A DNA stretch of 64,000 nucleotides from Rotaria sp. Silwood1. Its lineage: Eukaryota > Rotifera > Eurotatoria > Philodinida > Philodinidae. The stretch spans positions 1,424,490 to 1,488,489 of the forward strand of contig CAJNOP010000023.1 in assembly GCA_905250075.1 (NCBI GenBank), read 5' to 3'. The stretch's first letter is position 1. Each line of letters starts with the position of its first letter. The position numbers and the translations under genes are program-made. Shown in pieces: positions 1-18,900 of the stretch. Under the pieces are notes generated by a model that saw only the letters and a program-made list of their open reading frames with translations, searched no databases and had not been told where the DNA came from.

Positions 1-2958
1 GTATTAGTCTCCTTGATATGCCAATGGCGTAGTCTGCTCCTACTGTAGGATGGCTTGTTTGATCTCGAGAACATGTGGTGAAGAAAGAGAACCGAATGAC
101 ATACTGGACTTTGATTTTTTTTCTTCGACCATGTCATTGAATGGGTAGAAATAACATGTATCTTGTGCTATTGGAATAATAAAAAAAAGGAACGAGTAAA
201 AAGATAAAAAAATTACTATCAAAAGAATACATGCATTTTTGGCACGTGTATTCAAAAAAAAGGTCTATTTGTCCTTTAGCCATTTTAAAACCTCTGAAGA
301 TATTTAATTTATCATAAATATTATTTAAACTTCTCATGAGTTTAGTTTTACATGACATTTATTAACTTCGTTCTTGATTATTCTCTAACTGTCCAATAGT
401 GGCTATTTGATCAATCATATATCTTCGTATTTGTAATATTCGACATTATCATAAAACTTTTGAAACATACCTCGTCCACCAATGGACTTCCTGATCGATT
501 TATATCATACAGAAATTCTAAAGAATGTCTAACGGCTGTAGGTAGAAAACGTTTGTTTCAAAAAGTTTGATTTTTATTCATTTTTTTCAAAATTATCGAT
601 TTTGTAAGTCCAATATTTCAAAGACAGGTCGATGAAAAGAAATATTTCTTTTAGTAATCAATAGTCCTTGAAGTCCACTACAAAACATGTTATTATCATT
701 TTCAAATTCTATGCTTCTTTTTCTTTTCTGCAATATTTCTCATAATGGCAATTCTATTAGCCAATGGAGATAAAGGATTACATACATCTACTTATTTTTC
801 TGACTTTTTTCAGATTTCTTGCTTGTGCATGCTTGTCTTCTTCATATTGATTTTCTATAACATGTACTCTTTTTATGTTTTTTATTATCACATATAGAAT
901 ATTTATACTAACTATTTTTTTCTATATGAACAAACAATTTTTCTTTAATGTATCAAGTCAGCTTGTACTTCTAGGTTGGTAAAAGTATTTTATGCTTTTA
1001 CTGAAATAAAATATAAAGAACATGATAAAAAGTATTTCTATTTAAATGTTAGCATCAAATGTCAAGTTGACTTCAATACTGCCTCAAAAGCTTAAGTTTC
1101 ATCAGTGCGATTCTGAAAAAAAAAACAGTTTTTCTATCTCTTTTCTTTGAATAATATCATGACATTTACTTACTTGACGAATAACATCGTTATGATTCGT
1201 GAAAACTTGGCTGATATGCAACGAATTTACTATTTACCAGAGTTACAACTTATATTTTTCATACTGTATCAGAAATATTCTGTTGAGCAACATAGTTTTC
1301 ATTGAAGAATTATAGTCAGAAACTAATTTCCACTAGGAGTGTTTGTTCTCATGTGATTCTTGAGTGCATACGATGTCTTTATGAATGAGCTTGAAAGGAT
1401 ATTATATTATCAGTCAGTTTGAATATATTAAAATGAGGATCTGCTGAAATAAGATTGCTATCTTTAGGTTCACTTCCTCAGAAATTTTTTGCATGAAATT
1501 GAAAGAATGTGTACAAAATTATTAACATGATATGCCAAAAAGTCTCAGGCTAATTTTATTAGTCTGAGACTTAGCATCGAATATTGCTTGATTCTTACAA
1601 ATATATTCTGGACTCTATCCGCGCTTAATTGTTCACACTTTGGATTATCTTTAGGTATCGGAAAAAAAACTTTTTATTGCGGTTTTATCGGAGGTCTTTT
1701 AAGTTTGATAAAGTGAATGCACATCAGATGGTAGTGATAGTAATAGAGAGACTATATCAGCATTCAATATTCATCAATAGGAACCTATGTTTATTCTTGA
1801 ATCTAAATCAAGTATCACCAATGAATTATTAGAACACTAAATGAATTTGTTGATGCCAACAACAATTGAGATACCAATAAAACAAGAATTGAAGTGGTAT
1901 TTTATCTTTATTCTACTTTGAAACAATAGTGTTGGAAAATATTGATTTTTTTTATGTATATACGAAAAATGTTGTTTTCCAGCTTTATTTTACCAAGTAC
2001 GGTATAGTGAAGATAAAAAGTGCCACTAAAAGTCAAAAATTCAGACAAGAAAAACCAGCATTTGAAAATAGTTCACATGGAAATGAGGTACGAAAAGAAG
2101 CAAGTTAGACGAATAAGTATTTACTTTCGTAATTTCTATCTTCTTGACGATCAAATGATTTCTGTGAGCATTAAATAATGATCATCATCGTGCATCTTTA
2201 CTTTAATCTTCAGTTGATGCTATTCCAATGGCTTCTACAAATCTATAATCTACTGGAATCACTGTTGGCATTGGATGTGGTGATCATCCATTGTCATTCA
2301 AATTCAACAGCTCACTATGACTGTAGTGACAATCATCACTTTCGCATCTGCACTTCTCAACAGGATTTCGTTTTTTTTTTTTATATTTCAATGAAATCAC
2401 AGATTATGTTGATAACGATAAAAATGCAGATATAGCTTCAGACATTATAGTCATACTGAATTGTTAAGTTAACTTTTTTCATGAAGAAAATATTGATGCT
2501 ATACTAAGTTGAATTCAATTGTCATGAAACAAAAATATATGGTACGATTCAATTAAAGAACCTTTAAATCCTTTTCTATGTGCACTGTTGCATTTTTCTT
2601 TCCAATATTTATTGTGAATTGAAATTAAAGCCGATTTCGTCAACTTCTTAAGAAATAGAATATGAATATAAATATTACGAAGAATATTGAAATTAAGAGT
2701 TTTTTTTTTTTATAAGTTCTGTTGATCTAAATATTCAATAAGATCCTATATATACATTTATTTACTATCAACTAGAGTACATTAGATCAAGTTAATGTTG
2801 TTTGTTTGACAAAAGAAAAGGATATGAAACAATAATGATAATCCACATATATAGAATAAATTAAAGAAATAAACATTGCTAGCAAGACAAATATGATAAT
2901 TGATTCTTTTTCGATACTAAATAAAAAAAAATATTTTTCTTACAATATAAAGTAAATT
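1..2958. other. Gene-poor flank, no recognised gene
   Basis: I see no convincing coding exon on either strand in this AT-rich stretch. Short open frames exist, for example on the minus strand near 40-255 and on the plus strand near 1629-1832 and 2178-2435. They have no recognisable domain and look like chance frames or decayed sequence. A near-perfect hairpin at 1540-1572 is listed separately. The downstream end abuts the 3' end of the minus-strand RAD54 gene. Confidence 0.5.
1540..1572. repeat. Perfect short hairpin
   Basis: A 15-base arm at 1540-1554 (AAGTCTCAGGCTAAT) is followed by a 3-base loop and its reverse complement at 1558-1572. There is a single G:T type mismatch. It lies in intergenic DNA. 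It could be a remnant of a miniature inverted-repeat element or a structured RNA; nothing else supports either. Confidence 0.5.
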
Positions 2959-8152
<5,194 letters not shown>

Positions 8153-8374
8153 TCTTTCTAACAAATAATGAAACGATCAAATTAATAACAAAGAAGAAGA
8201 AACTACCGCTTGTTCGTTAAAAAGATTCTATGAATGACATCTATCGAAATCAACTTTATTTATTGGTTGAAAATAAAAATTGTTTTTTTTTCTTCATTCG
8301 TTGTTCTCTCCTACCACACCGTTTGCTTTTTTTTTATTATCATTCAAGCATACTGATTAATGCATTTTTTTTAA
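8153..8374. promoter_or_regulatory. Divergent promoter region RAD54 / TBC gene
   Basis: These 222 bp separate the RAD54 start (minus strand) from the TBC gene start (plus strand), so both promoters and 5' leaders must fall here or in the first introns. The stretch is AT-rich with poly-T runs. I see no confident TATA box or named factor site. Confidence 0.45.
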
Positions 8375-11300
8375 ATGACATCAACAACATTTGAATATCG
8401 TTCTCATTCAAGTGAACAATTATCGCCTCCAAAAATTCCACTTCCATCACTTCGTTCTGCTCATTCAGCATGTACGATTGATATTAAATCAACAACGTCA
8501 TCATCATCATCATCATCATCATTTTCACTTGATAATGAAACAAAAAATGAAAATATAATTTGTTCATCATTATCAAATCGTCAAACAAATTCGGAATATT
8601 TTCGTAAATCAAATTCACTTGATTCCGGTTATAAAACATTAAGTGCAGCTAGTCATGGAACATCACATACAGATACAATTGATGAAGAAAATGAACGTAT
8701 GAATAGTTTTTTACAAATAGCATCTTCACCATCATCTTGTTCATCATCATCATATGCTGTTTCAAATACAAATAATAATCAAAAAACTAATACAAAAATC
8801 GAATTTATTGTTGATGATGAAGATGATGTTGATGATAAACAATCAAATATATTAAGAAAAAATTCTAAATCAAATACAGACGGTAAGAACAAAAAAAAAA
8901 AAAGGAATTGCTACTTGTTTTTTTTTATTTTCTATAAATTGAAATACGTTGTTTTTCTTTTTGTGTAGGATTATCATCAAGTGGTGAACGTCGGTCACGT
9001 AGAAATAGTCTTTCAAATTATTCGGTATCAAATTATAGTGTTCTTTTAAATGAATTTTGTTGTACATCATCAGATCAAATTGATCAAACAATTCATGATG
9101 AAAAAATAATAAAGAAAAAAAGTGGTTTTGCTAATACAGTAGCAACATTTTTTTCATCAAAAAAAAAAGATGATGAACAACAAATACCTATAACACCAAC
9201 GAAAAAAATCAATCGATCAAGAAGTGTATCAGAAACATCATTAGAAAGAACAACGATCAAGTAAGAATTTCATAAAAAAGAAATTGACATGACCTATTAA
9301 AAAAAACCATTTGTACGAATTTTATTGATAGTTATAAATGAATTCAAGTATAAGTTTATGAATTAAATTCAGTAGAAGATCGATAGAGAAAAAAAATCTT
9401 CTGCAACTTTCAATTCTCTTGATTGCTTTTCTCAGTAGATTTATTGTTCTACATTATTATGAAAGGTTTCAACGTCATTTCGGATTTGAGTCACGAAAGA
9501 AGTGACCCATAACATGTTCCTAATTTGACTTCCTTTTGATGATATCATCAATTGAATACCTATATCGAATGAATCTAGGCCAAAGTACAATATTCATATA
9601 AATATAAATATGAATCTGAATCTTTGTTGTTGATATGAGTTAAGTACTATAGATAATGAGTATTTTAATGTTGCGTGCTAATCAATTGTTTATTGTGAGA
9701 AAAATATTGATATCAATTTGTTTGTCGATTGATAAGGAAATAAATTTTTATCGATCTCTTTTTTTTTTTTCATAGTACCATGATTAAACGAAAGAATTGA
9801 ATCTACTTAACTATCATAAAAATCATTTTTGTTTTCTAAATATAATTTAACATATAACCTTTATTATTTTCATCGTATGGTTGTAAATGAAAATATTTTT
9901 AAAATATTTACATTTAGAGTTTGTTATTGAAAAAAATAAAATTGATTTTTTTATTCTTTAGTCAAGATTCGATTGAACCCATAAAACCACTTTCAATAGA
10001 ATGTATTGACGAACAAATAGATAATGAAACAAAATCAAAAAAAATGCCAACTACAACAACTTATACTATTCCATCAAAAGGAGGAAAAATATCTACACAA
10101 TCTCTTCTAACAACATCATCATCAACTAATAACAATCAACATACATCATCATTATCACATTCATTTAGTTGGTTACATCGTCTTTCAAATCGTTTTAATT
10201 CTTCAACATTAACAACACGTACAATAACAACAGCAACAAAAACGAGTAGTACTGGTTTAATATTTGAAAATCGTCCAATAAATTTACCACCAAAATCAAA
10301 TGAAGAAACACTTAAACATCAAGTTGAATATCAAAAAATGTGTTTTGAAGCTAAACGTGCTCAACAATTATTTGATGAAAAAGAAGAACAACGACAACGT
10401 CTAAAATTAAAACGTGAAGAATTTGTTTCAAAATCATTAAAAATTTGGACACATGATATTTTACCATGTTGGGATAAATATGGTGGAATAGATAATTGTC
10501 CAGATTTAACATTAAATTCAAAAGCTTATAAATTATGGTGGCATGGTTTACCACCACGTATAACAAAAAGAATTATAATAAAAAAAAAAGCATTCAAAAT
10601 TTTTATTTTTATTTAGGTATAAGAGGAAAAATATGGAAAATGGCTATTGGAAATGAACTTGGTTTAACATATGAACTTTTTACACAACTTGAACAAATGG
10701 CAAGAGAAAAATTAGAAGTAACAAAACAAGTAAATGAAAACAAAAAAATTTATTTCGATAAAGAAAATTTATTTTTCATTTTTTCTAGGCAGAAGATGCT
10801 CGTAGTAATCATTCAGGATCACCACAATTAGGAACAACATTTTCACATTCAAGTGAAACAACAAGTACATATATTGAACTTATTCAACTTGATGTATCAA
10901 GAACATTTCCACAACTTGGACTTTTTCAACAATATGGACCATACCATGGTATGTATATGAAAGAATGAATATTCATTAATAAAAAACAAAGTTACCCAAA
11001 TGAATAATTCGAGATTGAGAAACAAAGAATCCTAGATTTGAAAAATACAAAATATCGATTACATAGAATTCAGAATTTGAAATATACAAGGATAAGTTGT
11101 TTATTATCGAATTGCTTTAAGATAATAATTGTATTCAGTAATATGAGAAATTATAGAAGAGTTTTTCTCATTTTAATTAATCATAATCATATTTGATTTT
11201 TAATCTTCATTTGATAAGATTTTATTACAGCTGTCATTTGTAATTTAAATCCATACTAATATTTACATTACAATATGTTATTTCTGTCACGTATAACTCA

Positions 11301-12546
11301 TAAAACCAATATAAAGTCAAGGTTTATTATAATAACAACAATTAGATACAATAATCAATGAATATTTATGTAAGACTAGAAATCTAAATTGCGATCGAAA
11401 TAAAATTTTTTTTTTCGTGATAAGATTATAAGAGTAATTCAAGTTGTATATTTTATTGAGAATTTGATCGTCTTCAAAATACTATTTAAGACGTCAGCAT
11501 AAAGCAAAGTCTTGTGGATACATTTTTGAAAGAATAGTTCAATACAAATTATTCGTCTAATCTTGTCATGAAATGCTATTACGGAAAATATTTCCTTTCG
11601 TCGTGATACAGTTCTCGTCCCTTAAGACATGTAAGAATTCATTCAAGCGATTATTTCATAATTTCTCCTTCCGTTTCAGAATAAAGAACCATGGCCTTTT
11701 ATAATTGAAATTCATATTACTCTTTCAAAGGTACCTTTATATTGTGGGCTAACATTTACCTAGAATATCGAGAATGTTTGAAAAAAAAAATTTCTGATAT
11801 TCAAATCGACATTATTAACAACTAGATGCTAGAAAATACAAGGTGTTGAGACACTAAAATCCGTTGGATCTTTGAGAAAAAGGTTACAGCTTTCTATTCA
11901 AGGATCAAGTTAATTATGTTCTTAAAAGTATCAATCATTCTATGTAAATTATTAATTATATATTTGAATAATTTTGATTCTTTTAGAATATCTTCAATTA
12001 TTACTTTGTATATATGTATATCTTTGTCCTGAAGTTGGTTATGTACAAGGTCAAGCATTTTTAGCTGCTATGTTTTTATTAAATCTTGATTTATTTGATT
12101 CATTTATTTGTTTTTCAAATTTATTAAATCGTCCATATTTTCAAACTTTTTATCGTTTTAATAATATTGATAAATATTTACAATTATTTAAACAATTACT
12201 TAATTATCATTTACCTAAATTAAGTGCACATTTTATTCATATGTCAATTGAACCAAATTGTTTTGCATTAGATTGGTTTTTTACAATATTTTCTAAATCA
12301 TTACCACTTGATGTTGTATCACGTATATGGGATTTATTTTTTCGTGATGGTGATGCATTCATATTTCGTACAGCTATAGCTATATTATCATTATATGAAG
12401 AACGTTTATGTCAATTAGATACATTTCATTGTTTACAATTTTTAACACGTTTACCAGATGATCTTAATGTTACATCATTATTTAAAGCAATTGATAAAAT
12501 TAATTTTGATCATACTAATTGTGAATTATTTTATTTAATTGCTTAA
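8375..12546 (+). CDS. TBC domain Rab GTPase-activating protein, TBC1D12/TBC1D14 type
   Basis: This is a Rab GAP of the TBC1D12/14 group, which acts on recycling-endosome and autophagy trafficking in animals. Six exons join in frame: 8375-8882, 8969-9260, 9962-10557, 10617-10729, 10789-10948 and 11987-12546, giving 742 residues. The first half is low-complexity and Ser/Thr-rich, including a TCA microsatellite near 8498-8522 that encodes polyserine. A charged coiled segment follows near residue 400 (FDEKEEQRQRLKLKREEF), then the TBC domain. The catalytic arginine motif (IQLDVSRTFP) and glutamine motif (GYVQGQ) are both present, so the dual-finger GAP mechanism looks intact. RIRGKIWKMAIGNELG and SKSLPLDVVSRIWDLFFRDG match the group. 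Introns of 700 and 1,038 bp hold no recognised gene. The protein ends shortly after the TBC domain, as in TBC1D12/14. Confidence 0.9.
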
Positions 12547-12953
12547 ATAAGAAGTTTCATCTTGTTTTTTTTTTTTTTCTTCATTTTTATCTATGCTCAG
12601 ATATAGAAGTAGAGAGAACTAATAGCAATATAACTATCTTTTCTTTGTGCACGGCCAAATATATATGTGTGTGCTTGTTTCTTTTTTTTCTTTTTTGGTT
12701 CTAGTCTATTTGCACAAAATTCTTTTCGCATTTATTCATATAACTCATTTTGTTTTTTTTTTTGTGAAAAATCTTACTCCTTAATGCTGCTCACATTTGA
12801 TTTTTTTTTGTTTTTTTTTTCGATGTGATATGATTATCTCTCTATTCTATATTTCGTCTATTTTTTATTAAACTATTCACTTGTTCATTGTGCTAATCAT
12901 TGTATAAATGTTATTTTAGAATAAAAATAAATACCAAAAAAAAAAAAATATGA
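12547..12953 (+). other. Intergenic gap with acceptor-like site before the M16 gene
   Basis: These 407 bp follow the TBC stop codon. They are T-rich with several poly-T runs. A splice-acceptor-like TTATTTTAG ends at 12919, 35 bases before the next ATG. That could be the 3' end of a 5'-UTR intron or a trans-splice site. Confidence 0.35.
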
Positions 12954-15900
12954 ATGATTCAACACGCTAATCGTTTATTAAGAATTATTTATTGTAGGAT
13001 TTCATATCTACAAATGGCTAGATTACAATCAAATTTTGATTTAATATCATCATATTGTCAACCAACATTTAATATTGAAAAATATCAATCAAAACAAACG
13101 GGGATGAAATTATATCATATTAATGTACCGCTACCTTTAATTAAACTTGAGATATGTGTACAAACAAAACCATATGATGATACTGGTTGTGCACATACAT
13201 TAGGTAAAATATGTTTCAGAAATATTATTTGATTAAAGAACAAAACTTATTCGATAATTGATTCATTAAATGGATTGAGAAAATTATTGCAGCATTTACT
13301 ATCTGAAAAAAATGAATATTATATTCTATTATTGAAAATTAGAAAATTCTGTATTTTATAAATATTGACCAGTTGTGAATTAATACTACACTTTAAATTA
13401 TATTTTATTTTGATAGCTGATTCATTCAAATTAGAGAAAGCAATTCTTATTAAACTGCATCATAAAAGATCAATTGTAACTATTTTCTTTAATCTCGATG
13501 TTCGATAAACGTAATATTCACATACAAATCATTCCTTGTAGAATCAAAAGCTAACTTTCCTTAGAAACCTAATAGAATTTTGTAAGAAAATTCAAACAAA
13601 CTATTTTTTTTACTAGAAAAATATCAGTAACATTTACAATCTAGGAAATTCTATACTCACATATGCCCAATTAATCAAACTTTCGAGTAGTTATGAGTTG
13701 AAACTTTACTAAACAACAAACTTGTATATAGAGTCAAGTTTCATTTAAGAATGTCAGTAAATAAAAGAGAAAAAAGCTATCATGCATAAATACAATATTT
13801 TTGTTCGTTGTCAAAAAACAATTTCTTTAATACTGAAAGTAGATAATTCTTTGGTTGGATGTTTTCTTACGATCTATACCGATGTGAAAAGGCTTTGAAA
13901 TTGGTATTTCATAATAATCAATGATTTTTAATATTGTAAAAAGATTATAAATTTTTCAGAATTTGAAACATGATTTTCAGCTATGATATTACTTAACTGT
14001 TTATATTTTTAAACAATTTTTGACATCATAAGAAATTCATTCACTACCTTCTTACTATTTAGAACATCTAATTTTTATGGGTAGTCGTAATTATCCTCAA
14101 CAAGGTTATCTTGATTATATTTCTGCACAACATTATTGTTTGGGTACAAATGCTACAACATATCGTGATATGACAACTTATGAATTAACAACTGTTAATT
14201 ATCAGTCTTTATCTACACTTCTTCCTGTTTATCTTGATCATATATTTTATCCATTATTATTAAATGATTGTTATTTAACTGAAGTGCATCATATATCCGG
14301 TGAGACAGGTGATGATGCTGGTGTTGTTTATAGTGAAATGCAAGCAAGTGAAAATCAACCAGATGAAATTCTTTTATATTCTATACTACGTGAATTATGG
14401 TCAGATGAATTACCATATCATTATGAATGTGGTGGTCGTCTTGAATCCATACGTAATGAATTAACATTAGATAAAATAAAAATATTTCATCAAAAATTTT
14501 ATACACCAAATAATGTTGCTATTATTTTATGTGGTGGTGGTATAAATGTCAATGAAATATTACAAATATTAAATAAATTTGAACAAGAAAATTTTTTTCA
14601 ATATGATAATCGTCAAAAACTTTCTAATGAATATTCATTAGATGAAAATCAAAGAAAAAAAACAAAATTACATGATGATAAATTTCCTTTTATACAAATT
14701 AAATCAGCAAGTTTTGATGATAATTCTACTTTTATTCATTCAAATATAAAAACTAATGTACAATCTATTGATACAACCAAATTATCAGTTCAATCAACTA
14801 CAAATGAAACTAATGAATCATCATTTTGTGATTCAGAATTAATGGTATCACGTGGAGAGTCATCTGGTCCATCATCACCAAATTCATTATTACAGGCAAG
14901 TGAAACAGATAGTTCAATATTTCAACGTAATATGAATGAATATAAAGAAGTTTGTTATCCAGTTGATGATAATGATGAAAATTTAGGACAAGTTGCATTT
15001 GGTTATCGATTAGAATCAATTTATGAAATGGAAATTTATACAGCACTTGATGTTCTATTAACAACATTATTTGATGAAGATATTTCAATTTTTTATAAAG
15101 AATTTATTGAATTACCAAATACATTATGTTCATCAATTGATCACGATTGGTTTAATTATCCGCAAAGAGTCTTAACGATTACATTTGAAGGTTGGTATAT
15201 ATGTTAATATTGTAGATTCTAATGAGTTATGAATACTCTGAAAAGCGTTCGAGCCCATCAGTTGACTTGAAACTTTGCATAGAAATAAGTCTTAACAGGA
15301 ATAGCTAATCGTGAAAGTATCAAGTCATTTGACCTATTCTTATCTTTAGATAAGAGCATCGAATCTAGAGTTGCCTATCAGTGATGTAAAAGACACGCCT
15401 TTTTACTAGGATTGTATCTTAACAAAGGGATAATAAAAATAGCTAAAATTTTCATAATATGCTATTCTAGTCAATATTAATTTCTATAGAAATTTTCAAG
15501 TGAAAATTCAAAAATTAGTCATTCTTGATGCTCCTAAGGAAAACACAGCTCTCTGTTAGAAAATACCATATAAATACAAAAGATGTGAACTATTGAAATT
15601 TCTATGCATCGAATATTTATTGAAAAATGGTAATTTATAAAAAATTAAAAAAAACTCAAATCAAAATAATTTTTCTTAAAAGATAAATATAACTGAGGAA
15701 TTTGAACTATTAATTTACTAAAAATCTTCTTAGTAGTTGAACGACATTCACTAAAATAGTTTTCATGTCTATGTACAAAATTATTAAATAACTAAAAACA
15801 AATGTATTATTTCTCAACTTTAATCACACTGATTTTTATTTATATTTAGGTGTTGAAATTGATGATTTAACAATGGTTGCTGATAAATATTCATCTGTAC

Positions 15901-18900
15901 TTTATTCAATTCTTAATTCTCAAATAGAAAATGATCAATTCTATACACAAGTACAACGAAATATAAAAAAGAAAATTGAATTACATTTAAATGAAATTGA
16001 ATCTGAACCATTCGGTTATCTTACTGATTTATGTTGTTTAGATCATATATCAGAATTATCTCTGTCAAATATAAAGAATGAAAATGATAATGAACAACAT
16101 TTATATAAATTTTTACAAAATCAAAAATATTTAGAAAATTTATTGAATCGTCCACTTCCGTATTGGCATGAACTTATTAAAAAATATCTATTAGAATGGG
16201 ATTCATCGAAAAAAACTGTTATTTTACTCAAGCCAAGTTATGAATTATTAGTTGAACAACAAGGTAAATGAAAAATTGAGAAAATATCTAGAGAAAAAGA
16301 TCAATTTCATGTAAGAGAAAACTCATTTCTAATCATAGATTTTTCATTTTTTCTTGTCGAATCTTAATTTTGAGATTAGTTAAAGTATTTGATTATTATA
16401 ATTGAATTCAATATTTAAAAAAAAAACATCCAACATTCATCATACCAAGAATATCGATAAATTTCGTTTTTCTTTTCAATCTAGATATTCTATATTTATA
16501 ATTAAATATTTTGTTGATGTCTGTTCTCTTTTGTATAATGTGAAATAGAACACACCAAGTGTCTACAATATACCCTGCTTCTGATCACGGAAGGTTTCCA
16601 ACGATGACTAGCCAATCGAACTGATGTTCGATCCATAAGTAGGTTCTGATGATATTAGTAGAATTCTATAAGGATTCGTAAACATGCGCTATCCTTCGCG
16701 AGTTATTGCAATTTTATTAAGCTTTGTGGACTTTAAAATGTTCTGAAAATTATAGCTTAAGGAAATGTGCTCGTCTTGAGATCTTGAATATTCAAAAACA
16801 AACATGTATCATAATGAAACGTAAGAAAGTTCAGCGCTTTCAATATTCGATATCTTCTAAAACATTTCAATGTACATGACGAAATTTCATAATTCGTTTT
16901 TTTTTCTTCAATACTGTGTCAGACATAGAAAATATAATAAAATTGTAATAACTTAAGAAGGGTAGCGTATAGGAACAAACCCTTATAGGATACTACTAGT
17001 CTGATTGAAATCTACTTACGGACAAACTATCAATTCGATTGGTGAGTCATACTTACGAACCTTCCTTCGTAAGAGTAACCTTTTTAAGACTAACAAATAG
17101 TACTTCACGAGACATTCTACACAGTTTTTTATGTCATAATAGCTATTACTTATTCATAAGATTATTGACTCTGTATTTTTCAAATCAATAAAATGAATTA
17201 AACGCTCCTATGTGTATGTAATTCAACATATTTTATCAATCATAGACTTCTTATATTACTCTCAAAATTAGTTACAATCAAATCTTCGAACATGTCAATT
17301 GTCATTTTCGATATTGAATCTTTTTTGGAAATGAAATTATTCACATACATATTTATCTAACTGAGAGTCAATTATAATATTTTCTATTTTAGAACAAGAA
17401 GAACAACGAATAGCTGAACGTCTTAATTTACTTAATTCAAAGGGTCTTCAAAAATTAAAAAATGAACTTGATCAAGCTCGTTCAAATAATAAACAATCAT
17501 CATCTCAATGTGCTAATATTTCAAATCCATCAATTCCATTTCATAATCAATTACATCTACCACAAATAGAATATTATTCTAATAAAGATCAAATTGATCT
17601 TTTTCATAGTCCAACAAGTCATTTTATTAGATATACTTTACATATTCCATTAAAAGATTTACCTCTAGATCTTCAATTATATCTTCCACTTTTTTCTAAT
17701 TTACTTTTTCATACATCTATTCAATATGAAAATATTCACTTAGATAAATATAATTTTTGTGAACTTATTTCTCGTGATATTCTTAGTTATAGTGTATCCA
17801 ATGGTCAATCATCGTCATCACCTATACAATCAAGATATGTTTATACTCATTATTTTGATACATTTATTATATCTTTACAATCAATAAGTAATGATGAAAT
17901 TTATAAAAATACAATTGATTATTTTCGTTATGTACTTTATGGAACAATATTTAATGATTATAAAATAATAATTGAAGAATGTGAAAAACAATTAAAACAT
18001 CTTATTGAAGCATTACAAGATGGTCATACAATTCATGAAGCATATTTTAATTGTTTAATTAATTCAACGAATTTAAATAATTATTATCATCAAATGAATA
18101 TTTTTTTACAAAAAAATCTATTTGAAAAAATTTGTAAACAACCTGATAAATATAAAAATGAAATTATATCAAAACTTGAACGTATTCGATTATTTCTATT
18201 GAAAAATTTATCTCAAATGCATTTTAGTATATGTGGAAATATGGAATTAATTGAAGGAAATTGGCATATTATTGAACAATTTATGAATGAAAGTAAATTA
18301 AAAAGTCAAATAGAAATTGAAAATAACCAAATAAAAGGAAAAAACGTTTCAACAGAATCACCCGCTACAATTATTGGTACTCCACATGAAGAATCAGGGT
18401 GAGTTTTTCTCGTAGAACACATTGTGTTCTTTTGCATACACAATATTTAATATTTGTCTAATTGCAAAAAAAAAAACGTACTAAATTTTTAATATCGATT
18501 CATTTAAAAACAAAACTTTTGTGACATAAATAGAAATCCTTGACAAAAAAAATGAATACGTTAAATGATGTAATACTATAAATATTTTTTCTTAAGTGAA
18601 GAATAGAAACAAACGAAAATAGATATAAGATACTAAGATCAATTTAATTTCCTTATTGTCAAATACATTCAAATCTTGAGACATAAATAAGATATATTCA
18701 TGAGTTCGATCAGTCAACCATGGTTTGAATTGAACAAGAACAGTCTTCGCAACGTTCGAATCGTTCTAGAAGAGCCATTTCAATGAGCAACGAATACAGT
18801 TTTATTTACGAAAAGCCAGAATATTTTAATAATTACCAAAAGAGAAGATTACGTTCTTTTGGTTATCGATATATACCCCTGGAAAGCAAAAGTTAGACAC

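Noticed and set aside
14810..15088. Minus-strand 92-residue frame opposite the M16 gene
   Set aside because: A shadow of the plus-strand coding exon, which has clear M16 motifs and splice phase.
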